Source of the DNA: Owenia fusiformis
Lineage: Eukaryota > Annelida > Polychaeta > Sabellida > Oweniidae
Assembly: GCA_903813345.2 (NCBI GenBank)
Contig: CAIIXF020000010.1
Location: forward strand, 35,331,425 to 35,391,424
Direction of reading: 5' to 3'
DNA: 60,000 bases
Shown here: positions 11,801-23,800 of the stretch, piece after piece
Position numbering within the stretch: position 1 is the stretch's first letter
Layout: each line of letters starts with the position of its first letter
Translations under genes and position numbers: made by a program
The notes under the pieces: model-generated
Databases searched by the model: none
Told to the model about the DNA's origin: nothing
The model's input: the letters and a program-made list of their open reading frames with translations, nothing else

Positions 11801-14800
11801 AATGGTATTTCACCTTGGATATCACCTTTGACGATAAGGCAATTGCCGTATTGATATTACGCCAAAAGTTTAATATTTATTTTATTATATATTTATTTTT
11901 AAAAACAATTCCTGATTTCGAGCTCGAATTTAATTATATAACATCCGTGGTAAGTACAGTTCTACAGTATTTTCGGAATAATGATTTTCAATTTACATTT
12001 TGTTTTTCTATATCGGAAAATAAGTGGAACTTTAAAAGCTTCAGTCACATTTGTTCAATGCGACCACACGTCGATCGTATTTCCCTGAAATCAGTAAAGG
12101 AAGAGGTGCGTTTATTGGCAAATACCCCTATGGTCAAAATGAAGTCAAGTTTGCAATCGATTCAGGTCATACTTAAAATTAAAAGATTGTACATTTTTTC
12201 ATCATTTTTTCCCTACAAAATGGCTATAGAAAAATGCTCCAAAAACAACTTTTACACAAAAATCATACAACTTTGTAAAACCAAAGAATATACTATTTTA
12301 TTTCATTATGTAGTAACATTTTTGGATAAGATGTACATGTACGCAGGGATGCGTAGGATGCAAATGGATTTTGACAGACACAAAAATACTTCCTGGTTTG
12401 GAATCATATGCCTCTACACTTCATGATTGAATTATGACCTTAATTAGTGGCCTATAGCCTACATCAATACAGTGCTGAATATAGGTCAACAAGATACTAG
12501 TGTGCATATAAATGTTATTATTAAAGCAGAATACTCATTTTGAAAAATCAGATGAATTATTTTTTTCTCATGGGGAGATCCCAATGGAGGGTGTATAAGG
12601 TCCTTTCTACGGCAAATATAGGAAAACTACAGTCGACTTAAGGTCACCTTGCTGTCTACGTACACGACATATCTTTACAAGGCGTAGAGTCTGAGTTATA
12701 ACTTTTTCTTTCCTTTGGTCACCATAGATATCAACAAGCAGTAGCCAAACCGTAGGTCTCACGACGACCGTACTTCGGGTTCACGGTGGACTTGCGGCTG
12801 CGCTTGGATTTCATAGGTTACAATTGACCTTTCCGAACCATAGAACCCCTTGTGGATGCCTTCAAGAAAAACTACGCACGTCGTAGGGCCGCCCTACGCT
12901 GATCGTGCGTCATCATTTATCAGCCGTACGGGAATCGTAGTTTTTCCTCATAATCAAGATACCGCGCCGTACGGCTATCTTAGCAAATGTGACTGCTAAA
13001 TTATCTGACTGCAGAAATACTTAGGCAACCATAGAAATGATAGACAGTACGGTCCCCGTAAAATGTGACGTGAGGCTAAGAATCCATGATAGTAATTGAA
13101 TATGGTTTTTTTAATTTCTTTGAATACCTGTGTTAAAGATAAACATAAATGCAATGAATATTAAAGTACGAACACGTATTTTTCTAATGAGACTAGCAAA
13201 TTAAACCATTACATTCTTGGAAATTCAAGATGGGTTGGTTGAATTAATTTTATTATGTTTTATTCAAATAGTTTGCATTCGCCTGATAGAATTAGCATTC
13301 TCTGTTCGCATTTAGCGCTAGACCTTATAAAAGTTAAAAAGTCACGAATCCCAGATTGCTTCAAGTGAAAATAAAGAATAAATCTAACCCGCATTCCATG
13401 TCTAGATAGGTAAAAAGCAATTCCGAAAATACCGGCGTTAATATTCTATTGAAATCGTTCTTTATTATGGGTGGTATATATGTATTCTTTTTGTTCCATT
13501 GAAATGATTTCTTTGGCTTTGGAATGGCAACAACTCGGCATTCATTTTTTGATTCAAAAATGGCGCCACAAAACTTTGGAATCCCAAGGCATCAATCTGG
13601 CATCAATGACGTCATAACAATGTCGTAAAGAACCACTTTACGGTTGAAATGGCAGCTCCGTGGTCCAGTTCATATGCAAAACCCGGGGCTTAATAACAAT
13701 TAAAAGGATAATGATAGAACAATAAAACGAAGTTGGATTGAAAGATATATCTTTATTCTAACTTATTATCAAGTTTAAGGGACAAAACTTTGCATTCCCT
13801 TTAACTTAAATCTTATGACTATGTATAATTTGTTGTTCATCCAGATAGGGTTGGAGATGAAGTGTTTAATCCAGGCAACTTCAAGGGTCTTGTTGGAGGA
13901 GATGGAGCCCCTGCCCCTCCAGCACCCGAAGATATTAAAGGTAGTGAACCTGCAGGTAAGTCTGATTTAAACCCCACTAAGATAGCAACACTATAGAATC
14001 ACAGGCTGGTATCGAAAGATTTGTCCGCTGTGACGGAGCATGGTATTTTTCATAAAAACACTAAGAATGCTTCACGATTTATTTTTTAACTCATATGTTT
14101 CGTTATATCAAAGATAATTACTTACTCCATGCAATGGATATATCATTTGCGTGTAACCTTCACTTCTGTTTGAAGTCCAATAACGCTAGGAGTAAAATCT
14201 ATTAAAAACGGCGCCAGAGTATCAGACTCTAAAATGTACCATTTCTTTTTTAACTTTTTAATGGCATGATATAGTGACATGATAATATTAACATATGTTT
14301 TCAGCATAACTCTGAATGTATTAATGAGATATTAATGCATTGGGTCTTTTTAATTTTTTTATAAAAAATAATGTTAATATTTTTTTTCCGCTGTGACAGA
14401 GCATTTTCACAGTTCACATTTGCAACTGCTCCGTCACAGCGGACAAAAAAATTAAACATTATTTTTTATAAAAGAATTAAAAAGACCAAATACATCAACA
14501 CCTCATTTATACCTTCATAGTTATGCTGAAACCATGTGTAAATATTATCGTGTCACTATATCATGCCATTAGAAAGTTAAACAAGAAATGATACATTTTG
14601 AAGTATGATACTCCGGCGCCATTTTCAATAGCTTTTCTTCCCAGCGTAATTGGACTTCAAACAGAAGTGAAAGTTACCTGCAAATGATATATCCATTGCA
14701 TGGAGTAAGTAATTTTGTATGGTATAACGAAACATATGAGTTAAAAAATAAATCGTGAAGTATTCTTAGTGTTTTTATGAAAAATAGCATGCTCCGTCAC

Positions 14801-17800
14801 AGTGAACAAATATTTCGATACCAGCCTGTGAGAATGAGCTGTAGTTTATTTAAAAAAATGTACAGTTGTAACAAAAGAAGAGTATATTATTTTTCTATTG
14901 TTTTTTAAAGAATGGAAACAAATGGCAAGCTGTCACCAGTGTGACACAAAAGACGATTGGCATTGTTTTATAGTTTCCATAATTTAAAAACAATATACAA
15001 ATGTACATGAACTCATCTTTGCTACATTCTTTGAAAATAGTGTTGCCTTCATTGGATAGCATCATAAATCATGTTTTCACAATCTTGTTATAGACAGTTA
15101 ATCGACCAATTCAGTAAATAATGCTGTTACTTGTTATTATGCAGACTGAATAGGATCAAGTATATTGCTAATTTTCAAAAACTTCTTCCAATTTTGTTGC
15201 CTTCATTGTATGGCATCATGAAGGATCTAGTGCACCCTCCATTATGATCTCCCCATGAACAAAAATTTATTCATCTGATTTTTCAAAATAAATATACTAC
15301 TTTTATTATTACATGTATATGTACACTAGTATCTTGTTGACCTATATTCAGCACTGTATCGATGAATGTGCCACTTATTAGGGCCAATATTCAATCATAA
15401 AGTGTACAGGGGTAGAGATGCCAAACCAGGAAGTCTTTTTGTGTCTGTCAAAATCCATTTGCATCTTACACATCCCTGCATCTTATCCAAATATATGTTA
15501 TTAATTAATGAAACTTAACAGTATAATCTTTGGATTTACAAAGTTGTATGGGATTTCATAAGTGTAAAAGCTGCTTTTGAAGCATTTTTCTATAGCCATT
15601 TTGTAGGAAAAAAATGATGAAAAAAATGTATAATCTTTTAATTTGAAGTATGACCTGAATCGATTGCAAACTTTATATTTGCACATCTGATGTGATATAC
15701 CATTTGTGTCATATTGTGAAATTATTTAATTTGCAATCGATTCAGGTCATATTGTATTTTAGGTATTTTTGTGAAAATCAATAGAAACCATCATGGCCTC
15801 CATTGGAATCTGATGATATCCACATGTTAAGTCAATGGACCACATTCAATGTCAAGTCAATACACCCTTGCTGAACTTAATGACCTCAACCTCAGCCCAT
15901 ATTGGTCCAAACGCTTAAATATTTTCCAAAGTATTATGTGACATTGTATTCTTTATGTTACACCTAAAAATGATTCATTTTGTTCATGGGGTAATCATAA
16001 TGGAAATTGCACTAGACCCTTAGTTTTCAGTCATAGAAATATTCTAGACCTGTTTTAGTATTCTTTGTAATCGAGAGATTATTGTCATATCATCATTTTC
16101 ATATATACTCTACACGTAACTTTAATTTCAGTTAGTTCAGAAGAGATCTGCAGTCTACCTGCTGTCACAGGGAGATGTAAAGCTAGAAAAATACGCTGGG
16201 CATACGATCCCACCATTAAGGCCTGCAAGGAGTTCACATATGGCGGTTGCGGGGGAAATCAGAATAACTTTGTGACAGAACAGGAATGTAAAACAGCCTG
16301 TCAGCCTGACTCCAGTGATTCATGTACGTAATAGTAATGACATCATGGTTTGGGATAGTTGGGGTTTCTTTTCCTTATGACTGGTGTACTCGTACTCTAA
16401 GATGTTTCCCTTTTTGCTGTGTTCTATAACAATTTTTTGTCCATTCCCTTCAATTGATATTTGTGTGTACATATTAATATAGAAAGAGAGTAACCTAGAA
16501 ACATGGTATTTATTAGTAAGAATTAATAATTAAAATGTAATATAAGAGCTTCTTTTTTCTTTCTTTTGGTTTCTTTTTCTTTGTTCATCATCTTTTGGCA
16601 CCTGTTCTTACATATTTTTGCAGATTCTTGCTCAAATTCTACATTCACTTCATGCAAATCACCTCATGTATTTTTACCTAAGAGGGGAGAAACCCCAGGG
16701 TTCAAAGATGACATACGCTTATAATTTAAATCTGTATTGAGATGACATTGTCGCTGATTGGTTTAACTAGTCGATCGTTGATTGGTTTAAAACTAGGTCA
16801 ATTTGAAAACTTTGAAAACCAAGATGGAGGGAAGTATAAATATACATACTTTCGGGAAAGGAGGTGCGCGAAGGAGGAAATCGTATGTCATCAATTGAAT
16901 CATGGGGTTTTCCCTCCTCTTTTTTACCTCTTGTATTAACATAATTTATTCCCCTCATGTTTTCACTTCATATTAGTGAGTGAAGAAAGAGTTACCTTGA
17001 CATTCATATCTTTTAGCGAGCGAGGAGGAAGTGGATGTCTGTGGTCTCGAGAAAGATATAGGGGAACTATGTGGCCGATGGGAGAAACGCTTCTATCATG
17101 AGGATGGACAATGTAAAGCGTTCTGGTACGGTGCATGTGGTGGAAATGGCAATAACTTTAAGGATAGGAAATCTTGTGAAGATGAATGTCTTAAAGCTAA
17201 TGGTGAGGTTCATTTTTTTAGTTTACTTTTACCTTTTCGTGTACTGTTATTCTTTTAGTTTAGGATTACTTTTCCATTTACTGTTATCGTTTTAGTTTAT
17301 TATTACTTTTCCATTTACTGTTATTATTTTAGTTTATTATTACTTTTCCAATTACTGTTATCCTTTAGGATCACTATTACTTTTCCATTTACTGTTATCC
17401 TTTTGGTTTACTATTACTTTTCCATTTACTCTTATTCTTTTAGTTTACTATTACTTTTCCATTTACTGTTATTCTTTTAGTTTACTATTACCTTTCCATT
17501 TACTGTTATCCTTTAAGTTTACTATTACTTTTCCATTTACTGTTATTCTTTTAGTTTACTATTACTTTTCCATTTACTGTTATTCTTTTAGTTTACTATT
17601 ACCTTTCCATTTACTGTTATCCTTTAAGTTTACTATTACTTTTCCATTTACTGTTATTCTTTTAGTTTACTATTACTTTTCCATTTACTGTTATTCTTTT
17701 AGTTTACTATTACCTTTCCATTTACTGTTATCCTTTAAGTTTACTATTACTTTTCCATTTACTGTTATTCTTTTAGTTTACTATTACTTTTCAATTTACT

Positions 17801-20800
17801 GTTATTCTTTTAGTTTACTTTTACCTTTTTGTGTACTGTTATTCTTTTAGTCTAGTATTACTTTTCAATTTACTGTCATCCTTTAGGTTTACTATTACTT
17901 TTCAATTTACTGTTATTCTTTTAGTTTACTTTTACCTTTTTGTGTACTGTTATTCTTTTAGTCTACTATTACTTTTCCATTTACTGTTATTCTTTTAGTT
18001 TACTATTACTTTTCCATTTACTGTTATTCTTTAGGTTTAGTATTACCTTTCCATTTACTGTTATTCTTTAGGTTTAGTATTACCTTTCCATTTACTGTTA
18101 TTCTTTAGGTTTAGTATTACCTTTCCATTTACTGTTATTCTTTTAGTCTAGTATTACTTTTCCATTTACTGTTATTCTTTTAGTTTACTATTACTTTTCC
18201 ATTTACTGTTATTCTTTGAGTTTACTATTACTTTTCCATTTACTGTTATTCTTTTAGTTTACTTTTACCTTTTTGTGTACTGTTATTCTTTTAGTCTTTG
18301 TAGTATTTTTATTTGCCTGCTTTATCAGCGTTTAATGTGTTGATGACTGCTGGTAGCTTTTTGAAAATTACATATTGGTTTAGATTTGTTTGATAGCTCC
18401 TGTAAGGCCCTTACTCTGGGATGATACATGTGTGATTTACATGTTTGCATCGATGAATTATGTTTTTATATGACTTGTATTGTTGCCCTTTGTGTTTTCA
18501 TATGATCATTATTTATTATATTAAATATAAGATTACCATTATCGCGCAGATTGCTCAAGCATAGAATGCAATGGGGTTGGAGAGACGTGTAGCATGGCAA
18601 CAGGGGCCCCTGAATGTGTCTGCAATATCATATGTACCTTTGATTACAACCCTGTCTGTGGACAAAAAGGTAATAAATAGTAAAACCTGTGTACATGAAT
18701 GTATGTATGTATGTGTATGTGGAACACTCTATACATGTATATTGTTAGTCAACTTGGGAGATGTTCTACTTAGAGTATATAAGCAATGCACAAATATTTT
18801 TTTCATGTAAAAATGATGTTTGTTGCTTAAATATGAAAAACTGTTAAATATTATGAAAAACTATCATGAAATACTAAATATTAGGAAATACGATCAAATA
18901 TCATGATATCCTTTATAATAGGACATATTTGAAATTATCATGAAATGCTTTAAAATACCATGGACTATTCCTTTTTTCCACCAGTAATTTACTTCATACA
19001 TTTAATACAGTAAATCTAATCCGCTGGATATAAGTTAATTATGTCAACACCAGAATTGGTGACCTACAGTGTGTCCCCAAAAAAGGAAACCAGCAATAGA
19101 TTGCATATTTCTCAAATATGAATAACAATAGGAAAATTTCACAGCTACCATCTGATAGATTATGATGTCCTCTTTCTTATGATACCATCATAACAAAGTG
19201 ATATTTTTTTTATTTATTTATTGGAAACGCTTTTATTACAGCGGAACACAAATGGTTCTTCCAGACATTGGCAAAACATTTAAAAGCATATATCAGTTTA
19301 CAGGCATTATATATAAGAAACTAAAACATGTTATTGGGTCTGGGGTTTATATACACATTTTAAAAGACCCTTTACACATTTATCGAACTTAAAAGCTTCT
19401 TCTTGTCCCCACAATGTAAAAATGTCCTCACCTAAGGCCCAACATGTTTTAATTTGCACACTGGCTGATAGAAGACCCGACGATAGTGCTGGATTACATT
19501 TTTCAATAACATTTTTATAAAAAGTATTTCTATCATTACCAAAGAAAGGGCAAACAAAAAGTCTATGTTGGATGGTGTCTTTTACATTTTTATCACATAA
19601 CGTACATATTCCATTTCCCTGTCCCCATTTTTCGTATTCTGTTTTTAAGCCAAAACACCCTGATCTAGCTTTGAACTTTAATTTTTGCCCATAGAAGTCA
19701 AAATCTGTGGTCAGGTAGTTTTTTAAGAAGGGATGGGGATTTAGACATCGATACAGTGAGAGTGAAGACTTTTCATTCAATGCAGATTTAAAATTATTAA
19801 GCCTTTCTTGATCTGATATTTTGATAAGGGCCTGATACCAGTCAATATCATCTCTGTAGATAACATCATCCAGTCCATATTTTGTTAGGATGGATTTTAT
19901 GTTTGAAAAGTAAGGGAATGCTTTGCTTTCATCATTAGCACAGAAGCCATCATACATAGAATTAAATATCTTTTTGTGTAATGACCCTTCTTTGATATTA
20001 CATTTTAGATATATAAAGTAATCTATTTGCCTTTTTTCAATGACATCAACAAGAGGTCTCCAGCCTAAATCACCTAAAAGTGCTTCTCTGGCTGGGCAAC
20101 ACCTAATTTGGAGAATTGAAGTAACAACAAACATCAGGATATCACTCTTTTACTAATTTATTCCAATTAAAATTACACATATCATATTTAACACCCCTTT
20201 TTAACCCCAGTGTCCTTCAACATGACCCCCATTCCTTTCAATGCAAATGTCTGCCCTTGATCTCATCGCACGTACTGCATCCCTGATGATGACACTGGGG
20301 TAAAAACAACTTTGAATGGACATTGGGATTTTAAAGGGGTGTTAAATATGATATGTGTAATTTTAATTGAAATAAATTAGTAAAAGAGTGATATCCTGAT
20401 GTTACTTATCACTTTGTTATGATGGTGAAATTGACTTGGCTGAAAGTGGTACAAACTAATTTCTGAGATGGTCACTTAAATCCCTTATAACTCAGTCATC
20501 CGTGAAGGAAAATAGACAACTTTGGTATCATAAGAAAGAGAACATCATAATCTATCAGATGGTAGCTGTGAAATTTTCCTATCATTATTCATATTTGAGA
20601 AATAAGCAATCTATTGCTGGTTTCCTTTTTTTGGGACACCCTGTATTGTTATAGTCTCCAGCTTTTATTCGGTGGTAAGTGTTTGGTGTCTGTAACAGCA
20701 TTGCAAGTGGTAACAGATGGAAGGCAGTGACAGTTTGCATGCTAATGCTGTGTTTTTAATTTTATTCTAGGAGACACTAAAAAGACCTATGGTAATCGTT

Positions 20801-23800
20801 GTGCATTAGATAGTGCTATATGTAAGAGCAAAGGTACAATTAAGTATATCAGTGATGGTGGATGTCCCTCAGATGAACCAAAACAAGAGGATGACAAACC
20901 AAAATGTAATAGCATTTGTACATTGGACTATACACCAGTATGTGGATATGATGGTACTAAATACAAGACATATAGTAACCAATGCGCCTTAGATGCTGCC
21001 ATTTGTGAATCTGAAGGAACTGTAAGATTCATAAGAGAGGGAGAATGCCCAGATAATGAAAATGGTGAGAAGCCAAAATGTAATAGCATTTGTACATTGG
21101 ACTATACACCCGTGTGTGGGTATGATGGTACTAAATACAAGACATATGGAAACCAATGTGCCCTAGATGCTGCCATTTGTGAATCTGAAGGATCTGTTAG
21201 CTTTGTGAGAGAAGGTGAATGTCTTATTAAAAGTAATGAAAATAAGGAAACACCAAAGTGTAATAATGTATGCACAGAAGAATATGATCCTAAATGTGGA
21301 CATGACGGTACTCAGTACAAGACATACAGCAACAAATGCGTCTTAGATAGTGCCATTTGTGAATCCAAAGGAACTGTAAGATTCATAAGAGAGGGAGAAT
21401 GCCCAGATAATACAAATGGTGACAAACCAAAATGTAATAGCATTTGTACATTGGACTATACACCAGTATGTGGGTATGATGGTACTAAATACAAGACATA
21501 TGGAAACCAATGCGCCTTAGATGCTGCCATTTGTGAATCTGAAGGAACTGTAAGATTCATAAGAGAGGGAGAATGCCCAGATAATACAAATGGTGACAAG
21601 CCAAAATGTAATAGCATTTGTACATTGGACTATACACCAGTATGTGGGTATGATGGTACTAAATACAAGACATATGGAAACCAATGTGCCCTAGATGCTG
21701 CCATTTGTGAATCTGAAGGAACTGTAAGATTCATAAGAGAGGGAGAGTGCCCAGATAATGCAAATGGTGACAAACCAAAATGTAATAGCATTTGTACATT
21801 GGACTATACACCAGTATGTGGGTATGATGGTACTAAATACAAGACATATGGCAACCAATGCGCCTTAGATGCTGCCATTTGTGAATCTGAAGGAACTGTT
21901 AGATTTATAAGAGAGGGAGAATGCCTTTTAAAAGAAACCACATGTAAGTTATTATTCAGTTATAATATCTATTAATCATGAACATCAAAGTTGTGTTTCA
22001 AGATACTCATTTAATTATTTGACAAAAAAAAATAACAAGAATAACATTTTAGACATAGTCATAATAGACACAATTCATAGGGTTGTCTGACACATCCCCA
22101 CCCCACAACTTTTGAAGGGGAGGGAATTTTGACAATTTGAAAAAATGGGCGTTCAATTCCCTTCGCTGGGAGCAATGTAGTGAGTCAATTTCCCCAACCT
22201 GGGACCAGCAACAGCTGTTGAAATAAAGTCAAAGTTCTGATTTTCAGAATATGCATTTCAAAAGACCCTACTCTTGAAATGTAGTACTCTCTGTCAAAAT
22301 CACAACCCCTGGGACAATACTATGGGTCATAATCCCTACTGTCCCACATTGTGGTCTCACATGAAATTAGATAGTCCTACAATTGTATTTAGTTATATAT
22401 GTCTGGATTGGAAAAATGAATGTGCAACCCATAAACTGAATCCAACCAATATACCCTTGTTTCTATGATGTCAGATTCAGTGTATTTTATTTTAAAACAT
22501 ACTCTTTTTGTTATTCATGTTTAACTTTTTATTGATTTAGCTGAAAATGAAAATGCAGAACTTGATGTCTGTGGCTTGGACAGCGACAGAGGAAGCTTCT
22601 GTGGTAAACGGTGGACAAAGAAGTACTATTATGATAAGGAATTTAAAAGATGTAAGCTTTTCTGGTACGGAGGCTGTGATGGAAATGGAAATAATTTTGA
22701 TGATGAAGCAGCCTGTGAGGCAAAATGTCTCCAATCTAAAACAGGTAAGGCAGTGTCTCGGAATTGTCTACTCTTTCTAGAATTTGGTTGAACACAATAC
22801 CAAACTCATTTCCTGTCATTTGATTTAAGATTGTTGACTTCATTCCTGCTATCATTAACACGAACCTCTTACAGTTAACAATTTTGGAATTAATTGTTAT
22901 ACAAAAACAATAGCTATAATTACATCATTGAATTCAAAAATCAATTGCTGTAACCATGGATATAGTTATGCCATAGATAGTGAAGAAATTATGAACTTCA
23001 TGAATTTTTTTATACTTGATTTTCTGGTTCGAAATTTTTTGTTGAAATTAATGTTTTATTTTCCATTTAAATTATCACCGTAACACTTTTTCAAGACTAG
23101 CATAAATCCCCCAGTTTTCTTATCTCATATAATTTAGTGCACGTAAATATAAGATTGCAATTATTGTGCAGATTGTTCAAGCATAGAATGCAATGGGGTT
23201 GGAGAGACATGTAGCATGGCAACAGGGGCCCCTGAATGTGTCTGCAATATCATATGTACATTTGATTATAACCCTGTTTGTGGACAAGAAGGTAAGATTT
23301 CAAACATGATATAATAAGATATAATTGTGATATCAACTTATCATATTTAATAATTCAATTAATTGAAGTTTGTAGTGATATAGAAAACAACGTCCTCACC
23401 CCTATGAGAAAGTATTGTATGTTTTACTTTAAGTCATGTACAAAATACTAATTTTACCTTCAGGTACTAGGAAGAAGACTTATGGAAATAGATGTGCATT
23501 GGATAGCGCGATTTGTAAGAGCAAAGGAGAGATCCGTTTTGTCAGCAATGGTGCCTGTCCTTCATATGAAGCAGTCAAACAGGATGATAACAAACCAAAA
23601 TGTAACCAAATTTGTACATTTGACTATACACCAGTATGTGGGTATGATGGTACTAAATACAAGACATATGGCAACCAATGCGCCTTAGATGCTGCCATTT
23701 GTGAATCTGAAGGAACTGTTAGATTCATAAGAGAGGGAGAATGCCCAGATAATGCAAATGGTGACAAACCAAAATGTAATAGCATTTGTACATTGGACTA

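Larger units (their letters stand above)
9530..13803. mobile_element. Possible 4.3 kb element bounded by inverted TTAAAGGGAATGCAAAGTTT ends
   Basis: TTAAAGGGAATGCAAAGTTT at the left (from about 9529) is matched by its reverse complement AAACTTTGCATTCCCTTTAA at 13785-13804. Further inverted pairs lie inside, such as AAGGCATCAATGACGTCATT-type sequence near 10662-10695 and 13588-13620. The element contains the minisatellite pair at 9575-9735 and 10425-10550. An open frame at 11815-12426 (203 codons) has no domain that I recognise. The whole unit could also be several nested elements. Confidence 0.5.
19036..20755. mobile_element. Hairpin-ended dispersed repeat, interrupted copy next to the exon 15 acceptor
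   Basis: TTAATTATGTCAACACCAGA plus ATTGGTGACC at the left and TTGTTATAGTCTCC...GTCTGTAACAGCA...GGCAGTGACAGTTTGC at 20646-20755 are the two parts of one copy of the family at 3896-5850. It was split at TA by the element 19067-20643. Its right end lies about 20 bases before the exon at 20771. Confidence 0.75.

Noticed and set aside
11815-12426. A 203-codon open frame within intron 10
   Set aside because: AT-rich composition, no recognisable domain, and part of it is the reverse of another element at 15221-15740. It may be transposon-derived, but I cannot support it as a gene.
19331-20134. A 267-codon open frame as a host gene
   Set aside because: It encodes only the C-terminus of a LINE reverse transcriptase with an A-rich 3' tail, and the ATG comes from flanking transposon sequence.
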